This document shows positions 8,879 through 17,750 of a stretch of DNA of 64,000 bases, in pieces. Every line of letters starts with the position of its first letter. The stretch's first letter is position 1. Under the pieces are notes generated by a model. That model saw nothing but the letters and a program-made list of their open reading frames with translations. It was not told the origin of the DNA and searched no databases. Origin of the DNA: Kitasatospora sp. CB01950 (GTDB taxonomy: Bacteria > Actinomycetota > Actinomycetes > Streptomycetales > Streptomycetaceae); contig NZ_LISX01000007.1 in the NCBI RefSeq assembly GCF_001905465.1, positions 352,627 to 416,626 on the forward strand, given 5' to 3'. A program made the translations under genes and the position numbers.

Positions 8879-9268
8879 CTAGACGGCGGGGACCGCCCCG
8901 AAGAGTTCGCCCAGCCGGCGGATCGTCGCGGGGGACTCGCGGTACAGGCCGGCCAGGTCCAGGCCCTCGTCGCCCAGGATCATCAGCAGCGCCCGGTCGC
9001 CGATCGCCAGCACCACGACGTAGCCGCCGTTGCAGCGGGTGACGACGTCGCGCAGGCCCCCCAGGCCGACCTCGGCGGCGGTGCGCTGCCCGAGACCGAG
9101 CATGGCGGCCGACAGCGCGGCGGCCGACTCGGGGTGGACGGCTGCCGTGTCGGCGGCCACCAGCAGGCCGTCGGCGGTCGAGACCACACTCTCGGCGATC
9201 CCCATGACCCGTTCACGGAGGGACTTCAGCTGGGCCAGGACTGCGGCGGGCGACGTCTGACTGCTCAT
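8879..9268 (-). CDS. Roadblock/LC7-domain protein (MglB-like)
   Basis: A 129-aa protein whose whole length matches the roadblock/LC7 fold: an N-terminal helix (AVLAQLKSLRERVMGI), the VSTADGLLVAADT strand-turn, a long helix ending in LGLGQ, and the YVVVLAIGDRALLMILGDEG strands. Roadblock proteins act as regulators of small Ras-like GTPases, as MglB does for MglA. Its ATG overlaps the stop of the upstream PATAN/DUF4388-like gene in an ATGA, so the two are translationally coupled. No GTPase gene is present nearby, unlike the conservon clusters of Streptomyces. Confidence 0.88.
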   Translation of the reverse strand: MSSQTSPAAVLAQLKSLRERVMGIAESVVSTADGLLVAADTAAVHPESAAALSAAMLGLGQRTAAEVGLGGLRDVVTRCNGGYVVVLAIGDRALLMILGDEGLDLAGLYRESPATIRRLGELFGAVPAV

Positions 9269-10239
9269 GGTGCGCTCTTCTCGGTCTTCTCGGTCTGCCA
9301 GGTCGATTCGGTGGGCACGGGCGGTGCGGCCTGCGCGGACGGCCCGGTCCGCTCGGCCCGGCGCTCCGGCGTCCCGTCCGCGCCGACCGGGGCGCGACGC
9401 CCCGGAATCCGGCGCGGCAGTGGTCCGGTGACGCCCGGCGGCGGTCCGGCGGGCGGCGTGCGCAGACCGATGGCCGGTCCGCCCGGGGCGGCGGGCGCCG
9501 GCTCCCGGTGGAGCAGGTGCCGGGCGTCCATCCGGACCAGGTCGAGCATCACCGCGAACACCCCGCGCCCGAGGGCGAATCCGAGGTCGCGGGCGGTGCG
9601 TCGGCCGGTGGCCGCGGCCAGCAGTTCCCGGTACCGGGCCGGAATCCCCGCCGTCGCCGCCCCGGCCTGCCCGGCGGGGCGAATCCGGACCCGGGCCAGT
9701 GCGCCGGGCGGACTCCCGAGCCGGGTCAGCAGGGACACCCGCCGGGCGGTCTCCTCGAAGAGCCTTCGCGGTTCGATGCCCGGCCGCAGCGCGATCCGGG
9801 CGGGCGCGTCCGCCTCGGCGACCTGCCAGCCGCCGGGTCGGCTCAGCACCAGGGCGAAGGCCGCGTCGAAGAGGGCGGACGCGCAGACGGTCTCCAGTTC
9901 GGCGGCGCCGATCGTCCCCCGGGCCACCAGCACCGCGCCCAGGTCCCCGTGGGCGCCCGAGGGGAGGTCGGCCACCGCGGCCGTCCAGTCCGCCTCGGCG
10001 ATCCGCCCGGACCTGAGCAGCAGTGTCCCGACGGCGGGGGCGCCGGGGGTCTCGATCGCGGTGATCAGCCCCCGCTCCAGGTGGATCGTGCCGCCGGGCG
10101 TGCTGGCGACGACGATCGAGCCGGTGAACTCCGCCTTGCGCAGCGTCAGCAGCAGGGCCGGAACATTGCGCGCGGCGGACGGGTCGGACGGGTCCGCGGA
10201 CCGCCAGGACCGGTCGGCGCCGCCCGGGGCACCGGTCAC
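9265..10239 (-). CDS. PATAN/DUF4388-like protein of roadblock cassette
   Basis: A 324-aa protein. Residues about 25-110 (VPALLLTLRKAEFTGSIVV, then GTIHLERGLITAIE, then GTLLLRSGRIAEADW) match the DUF4388/PATAN domain seen in PatA-like regulators. Residues about 110-180 (LGAVLVARGTIGAAELETVC and following) resemble a further DUF4388-type unit. The C-terminal third is Pro/Arg-rich and probably unstructured. Family members are often found beside roadblock/GTPase modules. It overlaps the roadblock gene by 4 bp (ATGA) and also overlaps the preceding small gene, so three genes form one unit. No enzymatic residues are seen. Confidence 0.65.
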   Translation of the reverse strand: MTGAPGGADRSWRSADPSDPSAARNVPALLLTLRKAEFTGSIVVASTPGGTIHLERGLITAIETPGAPAVGTLLLRSGRIAEADWTAAVADLPSGAHGDLGAVLVARGTIGAAELETVCASALFDAAFALVLSRPGGWQVAEADAPARIALRPGIEPRRLFEETARRVSLLTRLGSPPGALARVRIRPAGQAGAATAGIPARYRELLAAATGRRTARDLGFALGRGVFAVMLDLVRMDARHLLHREPAPAAPGGPAIGLRTPPAGPPPGVTGPLPRRIPGRRAPVGADGTPERRAERTGPSAQAAPPVPTESTWQTEKTEKSAP

Positions 10240-10595
10240 GTCAGCAGGCCCTTGGCCAGGTCGGCGCTCTGCCGGATCGCCAGGGCCAGATTGGTGCGGG
10301 TACGGTCCAGCACGGTGGCCAGCAGCAGCGGGTCGCCCCGGCGCGGGACCAGCTGGACGACCTGGTGGTGGCGGGTGGTGGTGACCACCAGGCTCTCCAG
10401 CTCACCCGCGGCCCCGGCCGCACCGAGCCCTTCGCCGATCAGCGCCGCCAGTTCGGCGAGTTCGGCGCCCGTGCCCAGCGGCCGGTACTCCCCGACGGCG
10501 TGGTGGCCCAGGCCCGAAACGGCGTCGACGACGACGGCGCCAACCGTCCCGGGGGAATCGAGCACCTCGGAGAGGGACGCTTCGAGTGCGCGCAC
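10236..10595 (-). CDS. Roadblock-like small protein
   Basis: A 119-aa protein with an alternating strand/helix pattern like roadblock proteins (VGAVVVDAVSGLGHHAVG, then LESLVVTTTRHHQVVQLV, then LLLATVLDRTRTNLALAIR). Its C-terminus is clearly related to that of the divergently transcribed gene at 10739 (LDRxRxNLALAR pattern), so the two are paralogues on either side of a shared promoter region. It overlaps the PATAN/DUF4388-like gene by 4 bp, the first gene of that operon. The exact family is inferred from fold pattern and neighbours. Confidence 0.75.
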   Translation of the reverse strand: MRALEASLSEVLDSPGTVGAVVVDAVSGLGHHAVGEYRPLGTGAELAELAALIGEGLGAAGAAGELESLVVTTTRHHQVVQLVPRRGDPLLLATVLDRTRTNLALAIRQSADLAKGLLT

Positions 10596-10738
10596 CAGTA
10601 CCCCTTCGCTTTCCGAACTCCTGCGCAGCGTACTTTATTGCACGAATCCCGCACGATGCCCCGGGGCAACTCTTCTTGCTAACTTGTCCCCTGAACACGG
10701 GAGTTCTGCCCGGAATTCACGCAAAGGACGAACAGCTC

Positions 10739-11104
10739 ATGAACATTGACAGCGCGCTCGCGGAGGCCATGGGCATCGAGGGTGCCATCGGGGTGGCCCT
10801 GGTCGACTACGAGAGCGGCATGTCACTCGGGTTCCTCGGCGGCAGCCAGCAGCTCGACCTGGAAATCGCGGCAGCCGCGAACACCGAGGTCGTCCGGGCG
10901 AAGATGCGGGCGCTGGCCGCGCTGTCGATCGACGAGACCATCGAGGACGTCCTGATCACCCTGAGCGGCCAGTACCACCTGATCCGCCCGCTGGCCAGCA
11001 GCCAGGGCTCGCTCTTCCTCTACCTGGCGCTGGACCGCTCGCGCGGCAACCTGGCGCTCGCCCGGCACGGCCTCAAGCGGATCGAGTCCTCCCTGGCGAT
11101 CTAG
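10739..11104 (+). CDS. Roadblock-like protein, divergent paralogue
   Basis: A 121-aa protein starting MNIDSALAEAMG after an AAAGGACG ribosome site; a longer frame from 10586 overlaps the divergent gene and is not supported. It contains IGVALVDYESGMSLGF, a helix, then EDVLITLSGQYHLIRPL and FLYLALDRSRGNLALAR, the strand order of a roadblock/LC7 domain. It is paralogous to the gene at 10236-10595 and faces away from it across a 143-bp divergent promoter region. Its stop codon TAG is the first part of a 62-bp perfect palindrome. A role as a GTPase or kinase partner is inferred only. Confidence 0.8.
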   Translation: MNIDSALAEAMGIEGAIGVALVDYESGMSLGFLGGSQQLDLEIAAAANTEVVRAKMRALAALSIDETIEDVLITLSGQYHLIRPLASSQGSLFLYLALDRSRGNLALARHGLKRIESSLAI

Positions 11105-11164
11105 TGTCGCGGCAGGCAGCCTTCGCCCCGTCGCGACGGGGCGAAGGCTGCCTGCCGCGACACT
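11103..11164. terminator. 62-bp perfect palindrome overlapping the stop codon
   Basis: The two 31-base arms (11103-11133 and 11134-11164) are perfectly complementary with no spacer base. The first two bases belong to the TAG stop of the roadblock-like gene. This is an unusually strong terminator for a plus-strand transcript. A second hairpin follows directly. Confidence 0.85.
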
Positions 11165-11165
11165 G

Positions 11166-11189
11166 GGGCCTGTCCGGTCGGACAGGCCC
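11166..11189. terminator. Second hairpin in tandem
   Basis: GGGCCTGTCC (11166-11175) pairs with GGACAGGCCC (11180-11189) around a GGTC loop. It starts one base after the 62-bp palindrome, making a tandem terminator. The rest of the region up to 11361 shows no gene. Confidence 0.6.
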
Positions 11190-11361
11190 TGGGCCCGTTC
11201 TCCCGGGGCTTTCCCGGCAGGATCGGGCCGGGCAAAAGACCGGGCGGCGAAACAATGCGTGAGGGTCCGACTACTGCGGGCCAGATCGGGGAATTCCGGC
11301 CAGGAATTCCGCCGGCGCGGGCCGGGAAATGGCGTGACTTTCCGGTGACCGACCGTCATGT

Positions 11362-11416
11362 CCGCCCCGGTGTTCCGCCGTTCCCCTGCGGGGCGGTCGG
11401 CGGAACACCGGGGCGG
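11362..11416. terminator. Terminator of trpA transcript
   Basis: The 19-base arm 11362-11380 is perfectly complementary to 11398-11416. The loop contains a further CCCC/GGGG pairing. It lies 9 bp past the trpA stop (minus strand). Confidence 0.8.
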
Positions 11417-11424
11417 CGGAGCCG

Positions 11425-12234
11425 TCAGCGGCGGCGGACGCCTGCGGCCAGGTCGGCGGCCAGCTCCCGGACGGCGGTCAGGCCGGCCTCCGGGTCGGCG
11501 GCCTCCAGCAGGCGCTTGACGAACGCGGAGCCGACGATCACGCCGTCCGCGAAGGCCGCGACCTCGGCGGCCTGCTCGGCGTTGGAGACGCCCAGGCCGA
11601 CGCAGACCGGCAGCGGCGTGGCGGCACGGGTGCGGGCCACCAGGTCCTCGGCCAGGTTGCCGACCGCGGAACGGGTGCCGGTGACACCCATCACGGCGGC
11701 GGCGTAGACGAAGCCGGAGCCGGCCGCGGTGACCTCGGCCAGGCGGGCGTCCTTGGAGGACGGGGCGACCACGAACACGGTGTCCAGGCCGTGCTCCTCG
11801 GCGGCCTTGCGCCACTCCGCGGACTCCTCGACCGGCAGGTCGGGCAGGATGCAGCCCGCGCCGCCGGCCGCGGCCAGGTCGGCCGCGAACCGGGCCACGC
11901 CGTAGCGGTCGACCGGGTTCCAGTACGTCATCACCAGCACCGGCGTGGCCGGGTGGGCGGCGGCGACCTCGGCGACGGTGCGCAGCACGTCCTTGATCTT
12001 CACGCCGCCGCGCAGCGCGATGTCGTCGGCGGTCTGGATGACCGCGCCGTCCAGCACCGGGTCGGAGTGCGGCAGGCCGACCTCGACGACGTCGCAGCCG
12101 CCCTCGATCAGCGCGTTGATCGCGGCGATGCCGCCGTCGACGGTCGGGAAGCCGGCCGGCAGGTAGCCGATCAGGGCGGCCCGGCCCTCGGCCTTGGCGG
12201 CGGCGAGGGCGGTGGTGAGCTGGGTGTCGGCCAT
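11425..12234 (-). CDS. trpA: Tryptophan synthase alpha chain
   Basis: Cleaves indole-3-glycerol phosphate to indole and glyceraldehyde-3-phosphate; the indole is channelled to TrpB. At 269 aa it is the usual size. The conserved block VEVGLPHSDPVLDGAVIQ contains the catalytic Glu and Asp, with PVLVMTYWNP and the phosphate-binding GLGVS and GVIVGSAFVK segments later in the barrel. The gene follows trpB by 2 bp, so they are cotranscribed and probably translationally coupled. A 19-bp hairpin after the stop ends the operon. Confidence 0.97.
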   Translation of the reverse strand: MADTQLTTALAAAKAEGRAALIGYLPAGFPTVDGGIAAINALIEGGCDVVEVGLPHSDPVLDGAVIQTADDIALRGGVKIKDVLRTVAEVAAAHPATPVLVMTYWNPVDRYGVARFAADLAAAGGAGCILPDLPVEESAEWRKAAEEHGLDTVFVVAPSSKDARLAEVTAAGSGFVYAAAVMGVTGTRSAVGNLAEDLVARTRAATPLPVCVGLGVSNAEQAAEVAAFADGVIVGSAFVKRLLEAADPEAGLTAVRELAADLAAGVRRR

Positions 12235-12236
12235 GA

Positions 12237-13469
<1,233 letters not shown>

Positions 13470-13524
13470 GGACAGTCCTCTGTCTGGAAGTGGACGGCGT
13501 GAAGATGGAACGGGCGGCGAGTGC

Positions 13525-13674
13525 TCAGCCGCGGGTTCCGCGCCATCGACGTCCGGGGACCTGTCCGGGCTCGCAGCCGATCACGTACCGCACCCGCCGC
13601 CCCAGCACCCGGCGTGCGGGCGCGCGGCAGCCGCGCGGGCGGCAGCCGGGGGCGAGGCGGACGGCGATCGACAT
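13525..13674 (-). CDS. trpM: TrpM-like small protein
   Basis: A 49-aa basic peptide starting MSIAVRLAPGCRPRGCRAPA and containing RRVRYVIGCEPGQVPG. The position between trpC and trpB, the CRPRGCRAPARRV pattern and the size match TrpM of Streptomyces coelicolor, a small protein reported to modulate tryptophan synthesis and development. The ATG lies about 10 bp after the trpC stop with no clear ribosome site, suggesting coupling to trpC translation. Three cysteines are present. The molecular mechanism is not known from sequence. Confidence 0.85.
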   Translation of the reverse strand: MSIAVRLAPGCRPRGCRAPARRVLGRRVRYVIGCEPGQVPGRRWRGTRG

Positions 13675-13684
13675 GGCGGAGGGG

Positions 13685-14497
13685 TCAGCCCCGTCCGTTG
13701 TTGCGCAGCGCCGGGTGGGCGCCGGCGGCGACCAGGTCGGCGACGGCGGTCCGCGGGTCGCGGCCGGTCACCAGGGCCTCGCCGACCAGCACCGCGTCGG
13801 CGCCCTGGTTGGCGTAGGTGATCAGGTCGTGCGGGCCGCGCACCCCGGACTCGGCGACCTTGACGATGTGCGCCGGGATGGCGTCCACCACGTTGCCGAA
13901 GGTGTTCCGGTCGACCTCAAGGGTCTTCAGGTTGCGGGCGTTGACGCCGATGATCTTCGCGCCGGCGTCCACCGCGCGGGCGATCTCCTCCTCGTCGTGC
14001 ACCTCGACCAGCGGGGTCAGCCCGATCGACTCGGCCCGCTCGATGAGCGAGACCAGCGCCGGCTGGTCCAGCGCGGCGACGATCAGCAGCGCCAGGTCCG
14101 CGCCGTGCGCGCGGGCCTCCCACAGCTGGTAGGCGGTGACGATGAAGTCCTTGCGCAGGATCGGGGTCTCGACCGCGGCACGCACCGTGTCCAGGTCGGC
14201 CAGCGAGCCGCCGAAGCGGCGCTGCTCGGTGAGCACGCTGATCGCGGCGGCGCCGCCGGCCGCGTAGTCGACCGCCAGCGCGGCCGGGTCGGCGATCGCC
14301 GCCAGCGCGCCCTTGGACGGGCTGGAGCGCTTGACCTCGCAGATCACCCGGACACCGTCGCCGCGCAGTGCGGCCACGCCGTCCTTCGCCTCGGGTGCCT
14401 TGGCGGCGAGCTCCTTGAGCTCGTCCAGGGAGGTCCGGGCCTGGCGCTCCGCGAGGTCCTGCCGGACCCCGTCGATGATCTCGTCGAGCACAGTCAC
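13685..14497 (-). CDS. trpC: Indole-3-glycerol phosphate synthase
   Basis: Closes the indole ring from carboxyphenylaminodeoxyribulose phosphate. The 270-aa (beta/alpha)8 protein has CEVKRSSPSKG (catalytic Lys56), ISVLTEQRRFGGS, LRKDFIV (Lys), and the C-terminal phosphate site AESGV and VLVGEALV. The GTG at 14497 is chosen as the start because VTVLDEIIDG aligns with the usual MSVLDEIID beginning; the longer frame to 14587 adds unrelated low-complexity residues. It is the first gene of trpC-trpM-trpB-trpA. No leader peptide with Trp codons was seen upstream. Confidence 0.96.
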   Translation of the reverse strand: MTVLDEIIDGVRQDLAERQARTSLDELKELAAKAPEAKDGVAALRGDGVRVICEVKRSSPSKGALAAIADPAALAVDYAAGGAAAISVLTEQRRFGGSLADLDTVRAAVETPILRKDFIVTAYQLWEARAHGADLALLIVAALDQPALVSLIERAESIGLTPLVEVHDEEEIARAVDAGAKIIGVNARNLKTLEVDRNTFGNVVDAIPAHIVKVAESGVRGPHDLITYANQGADAVLVGEALVTGRDPRTAVADLVAAGAHPALRNNGRG

Positions 14498-14637
14498 GCG
14501 TGCGCCCCCATCGTGTATCGCTGGTGTGGCCGGGGGCACAGGTGCACGCCCTCGGCCTTTCGATGGTATCGGGCCCGGGGGGCGCACTGCGCATCAGTCC
14601 GGCGCACGTCTCGCTCTGCGGACCGTCCGAGGGCCGT

Positions 14638-15078
14638 TCACACCGCCGGGGGCGCGAGTCCGGCGCCGATCGGCAGGTTGCGGACCACCGCGAACACGGC
14701 CAGCGCGACCATCAGCAGCACGGTCTGCCGGCCGGTCAGCCGGACCCCGGCGGGGCGGCCGCGCACCGCCCGTACCGTCCAGCGCACCCACAGGGCCAGC
14801 GCGGCCAGCGCCAGCAGCGTCACCATCAGGTTGTCGTGGCCGGCGGTCAGCAGATCGCCCCTGGTCAGCGCATGCACGCAGCGCAGGCCGCCGCAACCGG
14901 GGCACCACCAGCCGGTGGCCTGCAGCAGCGGGCAGACCGGGTAGTGGCCGGGCGTGTTCGGGTCGACGGCGCCGACGAACGCGGTGGGCATCGCCACCGC
15001 GACCAGCGCCGCCAGCGGGCGGACCAGGCGGCGCGGTACCGAGCCGAAGTCAGGGGCGGCAGGAGCGTTCACGGGCAC
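14638..15078 (-). CDS. DUF2752-family membrane protein
   Basis: A 146-aa membrane protein with three hydrophobic segments. It carries the DUF2752 hallmark CPLLQATGWWCPGCGGLRCVHALTRGD (residues about 48-75; cysteines CxxxxxxxxxCPGCG), then LLLALAALALW and LLMVALAVFAVVRNL helices. Family members are common next to trp genes in streptomycetes, but no biochemical role is established. It stops about 140 bp before trpC on the same strand. The cysteine cluster suggests metal or redox binding, which is inference. Confidence 0.82.
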   Translation of the reverse strand: MPVNAPAAPDFGSVPRRLVRPLAALVAVAMPTAFVGAVDPNTPGHYPVCPLLQATGWWCPGCGGLRCVHALTRGDLLTAGHDNLMVTLLALAALALWVRWTVRAVRGRPAGVRLTGRQTVLLMVALAVFAVVRNLPIGAGLAPPAV

Positions 15079-15166
15079 GATTGTGCCCGGGCCGACCCGG
15101 AACCCGTCCCGGAAAACGCCGAACGGCGGGCCGGGGGCCCGCCGTCCGTACCGTGCTCGACCGAGG

Positions 15167-15415
15167 TCAGGCCGCGGAGACCGCGGCGCGCTCCTCGGTG
15201 GTCACCGGCGCGAAGTTCTTGCTGGGCTGCTTGCCCATGCCTGCCATCGACATCGCCTTGCCGACCACGCCGCCGATCAGGACCACGGCGAGGCCCGCGA
15301 TGGTCAGCACGACGTTCGGCATGATCATGGCCACGCCGGCCACGCAGAAACCGACGAAGGAAATGACCACGCCGGTCCACGCGGCGGGGTTGTGGCCGTG
15401 CGCTGCTGAAGCCAT
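15167..15415 (-). CDS. HGxxPAAWTG-family small membrane protein
   Basis: An 82-aa protein starting MASAAHGHNPAAWTGVVISF, with two hydrophobic segments (about 14-34 and 37-57) and a short polar tail. The HGHNPAAWTG opening is a recognised actinobacterial pattern in proteins of unknown function located in trp loci. AAGGAG sits 11 nt upstream of the ATG at 15415; the extended frame to 15523 is not needed. It lies between the Trp-associated membrane protein and the DUF2752 gene, all on the minus strand, so cotranscription with the trp genes is likely. Confidence 0.78.
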   Translation of the reverse strand: MASAAHGHNPAAWTGVVISFVGFCVAGVAMIMPNVVLTIAGLAVVLIGGVVGKAMSMAGMGKQPSKNFAPVTTEERAAVSAA

Positions 15416-15551
15416 CTTGATGCTGCTCCTTGTTTCTCCTGGGCCCCGGTCGGGCGGTCCTGGGGGGCGTTCGCTCGACGGGTTGACGCTTCCATTGTGC
15501 CGGGCCGAACACGGCGTCCCCAAGCGGGGGCCGCCGTGGTCCCGAGCACAC

Positions 15552-16151
15552 TCAGCCGGTCGGGTCCTCGCCGCGGTCCAGCGCCTTCCACAGGTCGGCG
15601 GGGCTGCCGCCGGCCGGCCCGGCCGGACGCCGCCGGGTCGGGGCCTCGTAACGGGCGCCCATGGCGGGCCAGTTCCGGCCGAACCGCACCGTCAGCACGC
15701 CGGCCGCGACCAGCAGCAGCCCGCCCGCCAGCGCCACCCACGGCCAGCCGGTGCGGGTGATCTGCTCGGCGTGCGCGCTGGCCAGCCCGAGCTGCCCGGC
15801 GGCGAGGTCGTGCAGGCCGGCGGTCTCGGTGCGGCCGATCAGCGCCCCGGCGACCGCGCCGATGCCCGCCAGCGCCATCAGCAGGCCCACCAGCATCCGG
15901 GCCCGGCCGCGCACCGCGAACACCGCGACGGCGGCGGCCATCGCCACCAGCGCCGTGCCGGTCGGCAGGCCGGTCAGCTTGCTGCCCGAGGCGGTGATCG
16001 CGATCCGGCCGCCGACCGAGCCGGGCGCGATCCCTTCCGCCCAGGTGCGGCCGGCGGCGGTCAGCACCAGGGTGGCGCCGAGCGCGGTCAGCAGCAGCAT
16101 CAGCGCGAGGGTGCCGCGGGACGACGTGGGGGCGGGGGCAGTCTCACTCAC
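15552..16151 (-). CDS. Trp-associated membrane protein (TIGR02234 type)
   Basis: A 199-aa protein with about four membrane segments (LALMLLLTALGATLVLTAAG, ALVAMAAAVAVFAV, MLVGLLMALAGIGAVAGAL, VALAGGLLLVAAGVLTV). The hallmark GRTWAEG appears just after the first segment. This is the architecture of the Trp-region conserved hypothetical membrane protein family found downstream of trpE in actinobacteria. It follows trpE by 55 bp on the same strand. Its biochemical role is unknown; a link to tryptophan or anthranilate handling rests on gene context. Confidence 0.82.
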   Translation of the reverse strand: MSETAPAPTSSRGTLALMLLLTALGATLVLTAAGRTWAEGIAPGSVGGRIAITASGSKLTGLPTGTALVAMAAAVAVFAVRGRARMLVGLLMALAGIGAVAGALIGRTETAGLHDLAAGQLGLASAHAEQITRTGWPWVALAGGLLLVAAGVLTVRFGRNWPAMGARYEAPTRRRPAGPAGGSPADLWKALDRGEDPTG

Positions 16152-16206
16152 CCGACCAGTGTCCCCGACCGCACGCCGACGCCCGCCACCGGGCCCCGGC
16201 GGCCGG

Positions 16207-17709
16207 TCAGCGCAGGGTGTTGGCGGCGGCGACCGCCCGCAGCACCGCCTTGGCCTTGTTGCGGCACTCGGTGTCCTCGGCGTGCGGGTCGGAGTCGGCG
16301 ACCACGCCCGCCCCGGCCTGCACGTACGCGGTGCCGCCGCGGATCACCGCGGTGCGGATCGCGATCGCGGTGTCCGAGTCGCCCGCGAAGTCCAGGTAGC
16401 CGACGCAGCCGCCGTACAGGCCGCGCCGGGTCGGCTCCAGCTCCTCGATGATCTGCATCGCGCGCGGCTTGGGCGCACCCGACAGCGTCCCGGCCGGGAA
16501 GCAGGCGGTGAGCACGTCCAGCGCGCTGCGGCCCTCGGCGACCTTGCCGGTGACGGTGGAGACGATGTGCATCACGTGGCTGTAGCGCTCGACCGCCATG
16601 AACTCCACCACCTCGACCGAGCCCGGCGCGCAGACCCGGCCCAGGTCGTTGCGGCCCAGGTCGACCAGCATCAGGTGCTCGGCCCGCTCCTTCGGGTCGG
16701 CCAGCAGCTCGGCGGCCAGCTCGGCGTCCTCCAGCGCGGTCGCGCCGCGGTGCCGGGTGCCGGCGATCGGGTGCACCATCGCCTCGCCCTCGGCGACCTT
16801 GACCAGCGCCTCCGGGCTGGAGCCGACCACGTCGAAGCCGCCCTCCGCGCCGCCGTCCGGGCCGGGGAAGCGGAACAGGTACATGTACGGGCTGGGGTTG
16901 GTGGTGCGCAGAACGCGATAGACGTCCAGCGCGGACGCCTCGCAGGGCGCCTCGAAGCGCTGCGAGGGCACCACCTGGAACGCCTCGCCGGCCCGGATCC
17001 GCTCCTTCACCACCTCCACCGCCTTGCGGTAGGGCGCGCCGCCGAACGGCGAGTGCGCCTCCACCTCGGTCGGCGTCCAGGTGGCCAGGCCCGGCTCGAC
17101 GGGGCGGCGCAGGTCGGCCTCCATCGCGTCCAGCCGGGCCACCGCGTCGGCGTGCGCCTCGTCCACGCCGGTCGCCAGGTCGTTGTGGTTGACGGCGTTG
17201 GCGATCAGCAGCACGGTGCCGTCGGAGTGGTCGAGCACCGCCAGGTCGGTGGCCAGCAGCAGCGTCAGCTCGGGCAGCTTCAGGTCGTCCGGGGTGAGGT
17301 TCGGCAGGTTCTCCAGCCGGCGGACCATGTCGTAGCCGAGGTAGCCGACCAGGCCGCCGGTGAGCGGCGGCAGGCCGTCGTCCGGGTGCCGGGGGGTGTG
17401 CAGGGCCGCCAGCGTGGCCCGCAGTACCTCCAGCGGGTCGCCGGAGGTCGGGATGCCGACCGGGGGCTCGCCCAGCCAGCGCGCGCCGCCGTCCGGCCCG
17501 ACCGTCAGCGCCGCGCCGGAACGCACCCCGACGAACGAGTACCGGGACCAACTGCCCTGCTCGGCGGACTCCAGCAGGAACGTGCCGGGCCGCTCGGCCG
17601 CCAGGCTGCGGTACACGCCGATCGGAGTGAGGCCGTCCGCGAGGAGCCGGCGGGTGACGGGAATGACCCGGGTGTCTGCGGCGAGCGCGCGGAAAGCCTC
17701 AAGTTCCAT
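16207..17709 (-). CDS. trpE: Anthranilate synthase component I
   Basis: Makes anthranilate from chorismate with ammonia from a glutamine amidotransferase subunit, which is not in this window. The 500-aa protein has the feedback-inhibition motif LLES at residues 45-48 followed by SxYSFVG, and the chorismate-binding C-terminal half with PIAGTRHRG, VDLGRNDLGRV, GTLSGAPKPRAM and QAGAGVVADS. The ATG at 17709 gives MELEAFRALA; the frame runs further to 17787 without support. It begins 41 bp after the hisI stop, so trpE appears cotranscribed with hisI. No Trp-rich leader peptide lies between. Confidence 0.96.
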   Translation of the reverse strand: MELEAFRALAADTRVIPVTRRLLADGLTPIGVYRSLAAERPGTFLLESAEQGSWSRYSFVGVRSGAALTVGPDGGARWLGEPPVGIPTSGDPLEVLRATLAALHTPRHPDDGLPPLTGGLVGYLGYDMVRRLENLPNLTPDDLKLPELTLLLATDLAVLDHSDGTVLLIANAVNHNDLATGVDEAHADAVARLDAMEADLRRPVEPGLATWTPTEVEAHSPFGGAPYRKAVEVVKERIRAGEAFQVVPSQRFEAPCEASALDVYRVLRTTNPSPYMYLFRFPGPDGGAEGGFDVVGSSPEALVKVAEGEAMVHPIAGTRHRGATALEDAELAAELLADPKERAEHLMLVDLGRNDLGRVCAPGSVEVVEFMAVERYSHVMHIVSTVTGKVAEGRSALDVLTACFPAGTLSGAPKPRAMQIIEELEPTRRGLYGGCVGYLDFAGDSDTAIAIRTAVIRGGTAYVQAGAGVVADSDPHAEDTECRNKAKAVLRAVAAANTLR

Positions 17710-17750
17710 GGGGCACCGATCGGTTGTGTCGGACGGATGTGTGGGACAGG

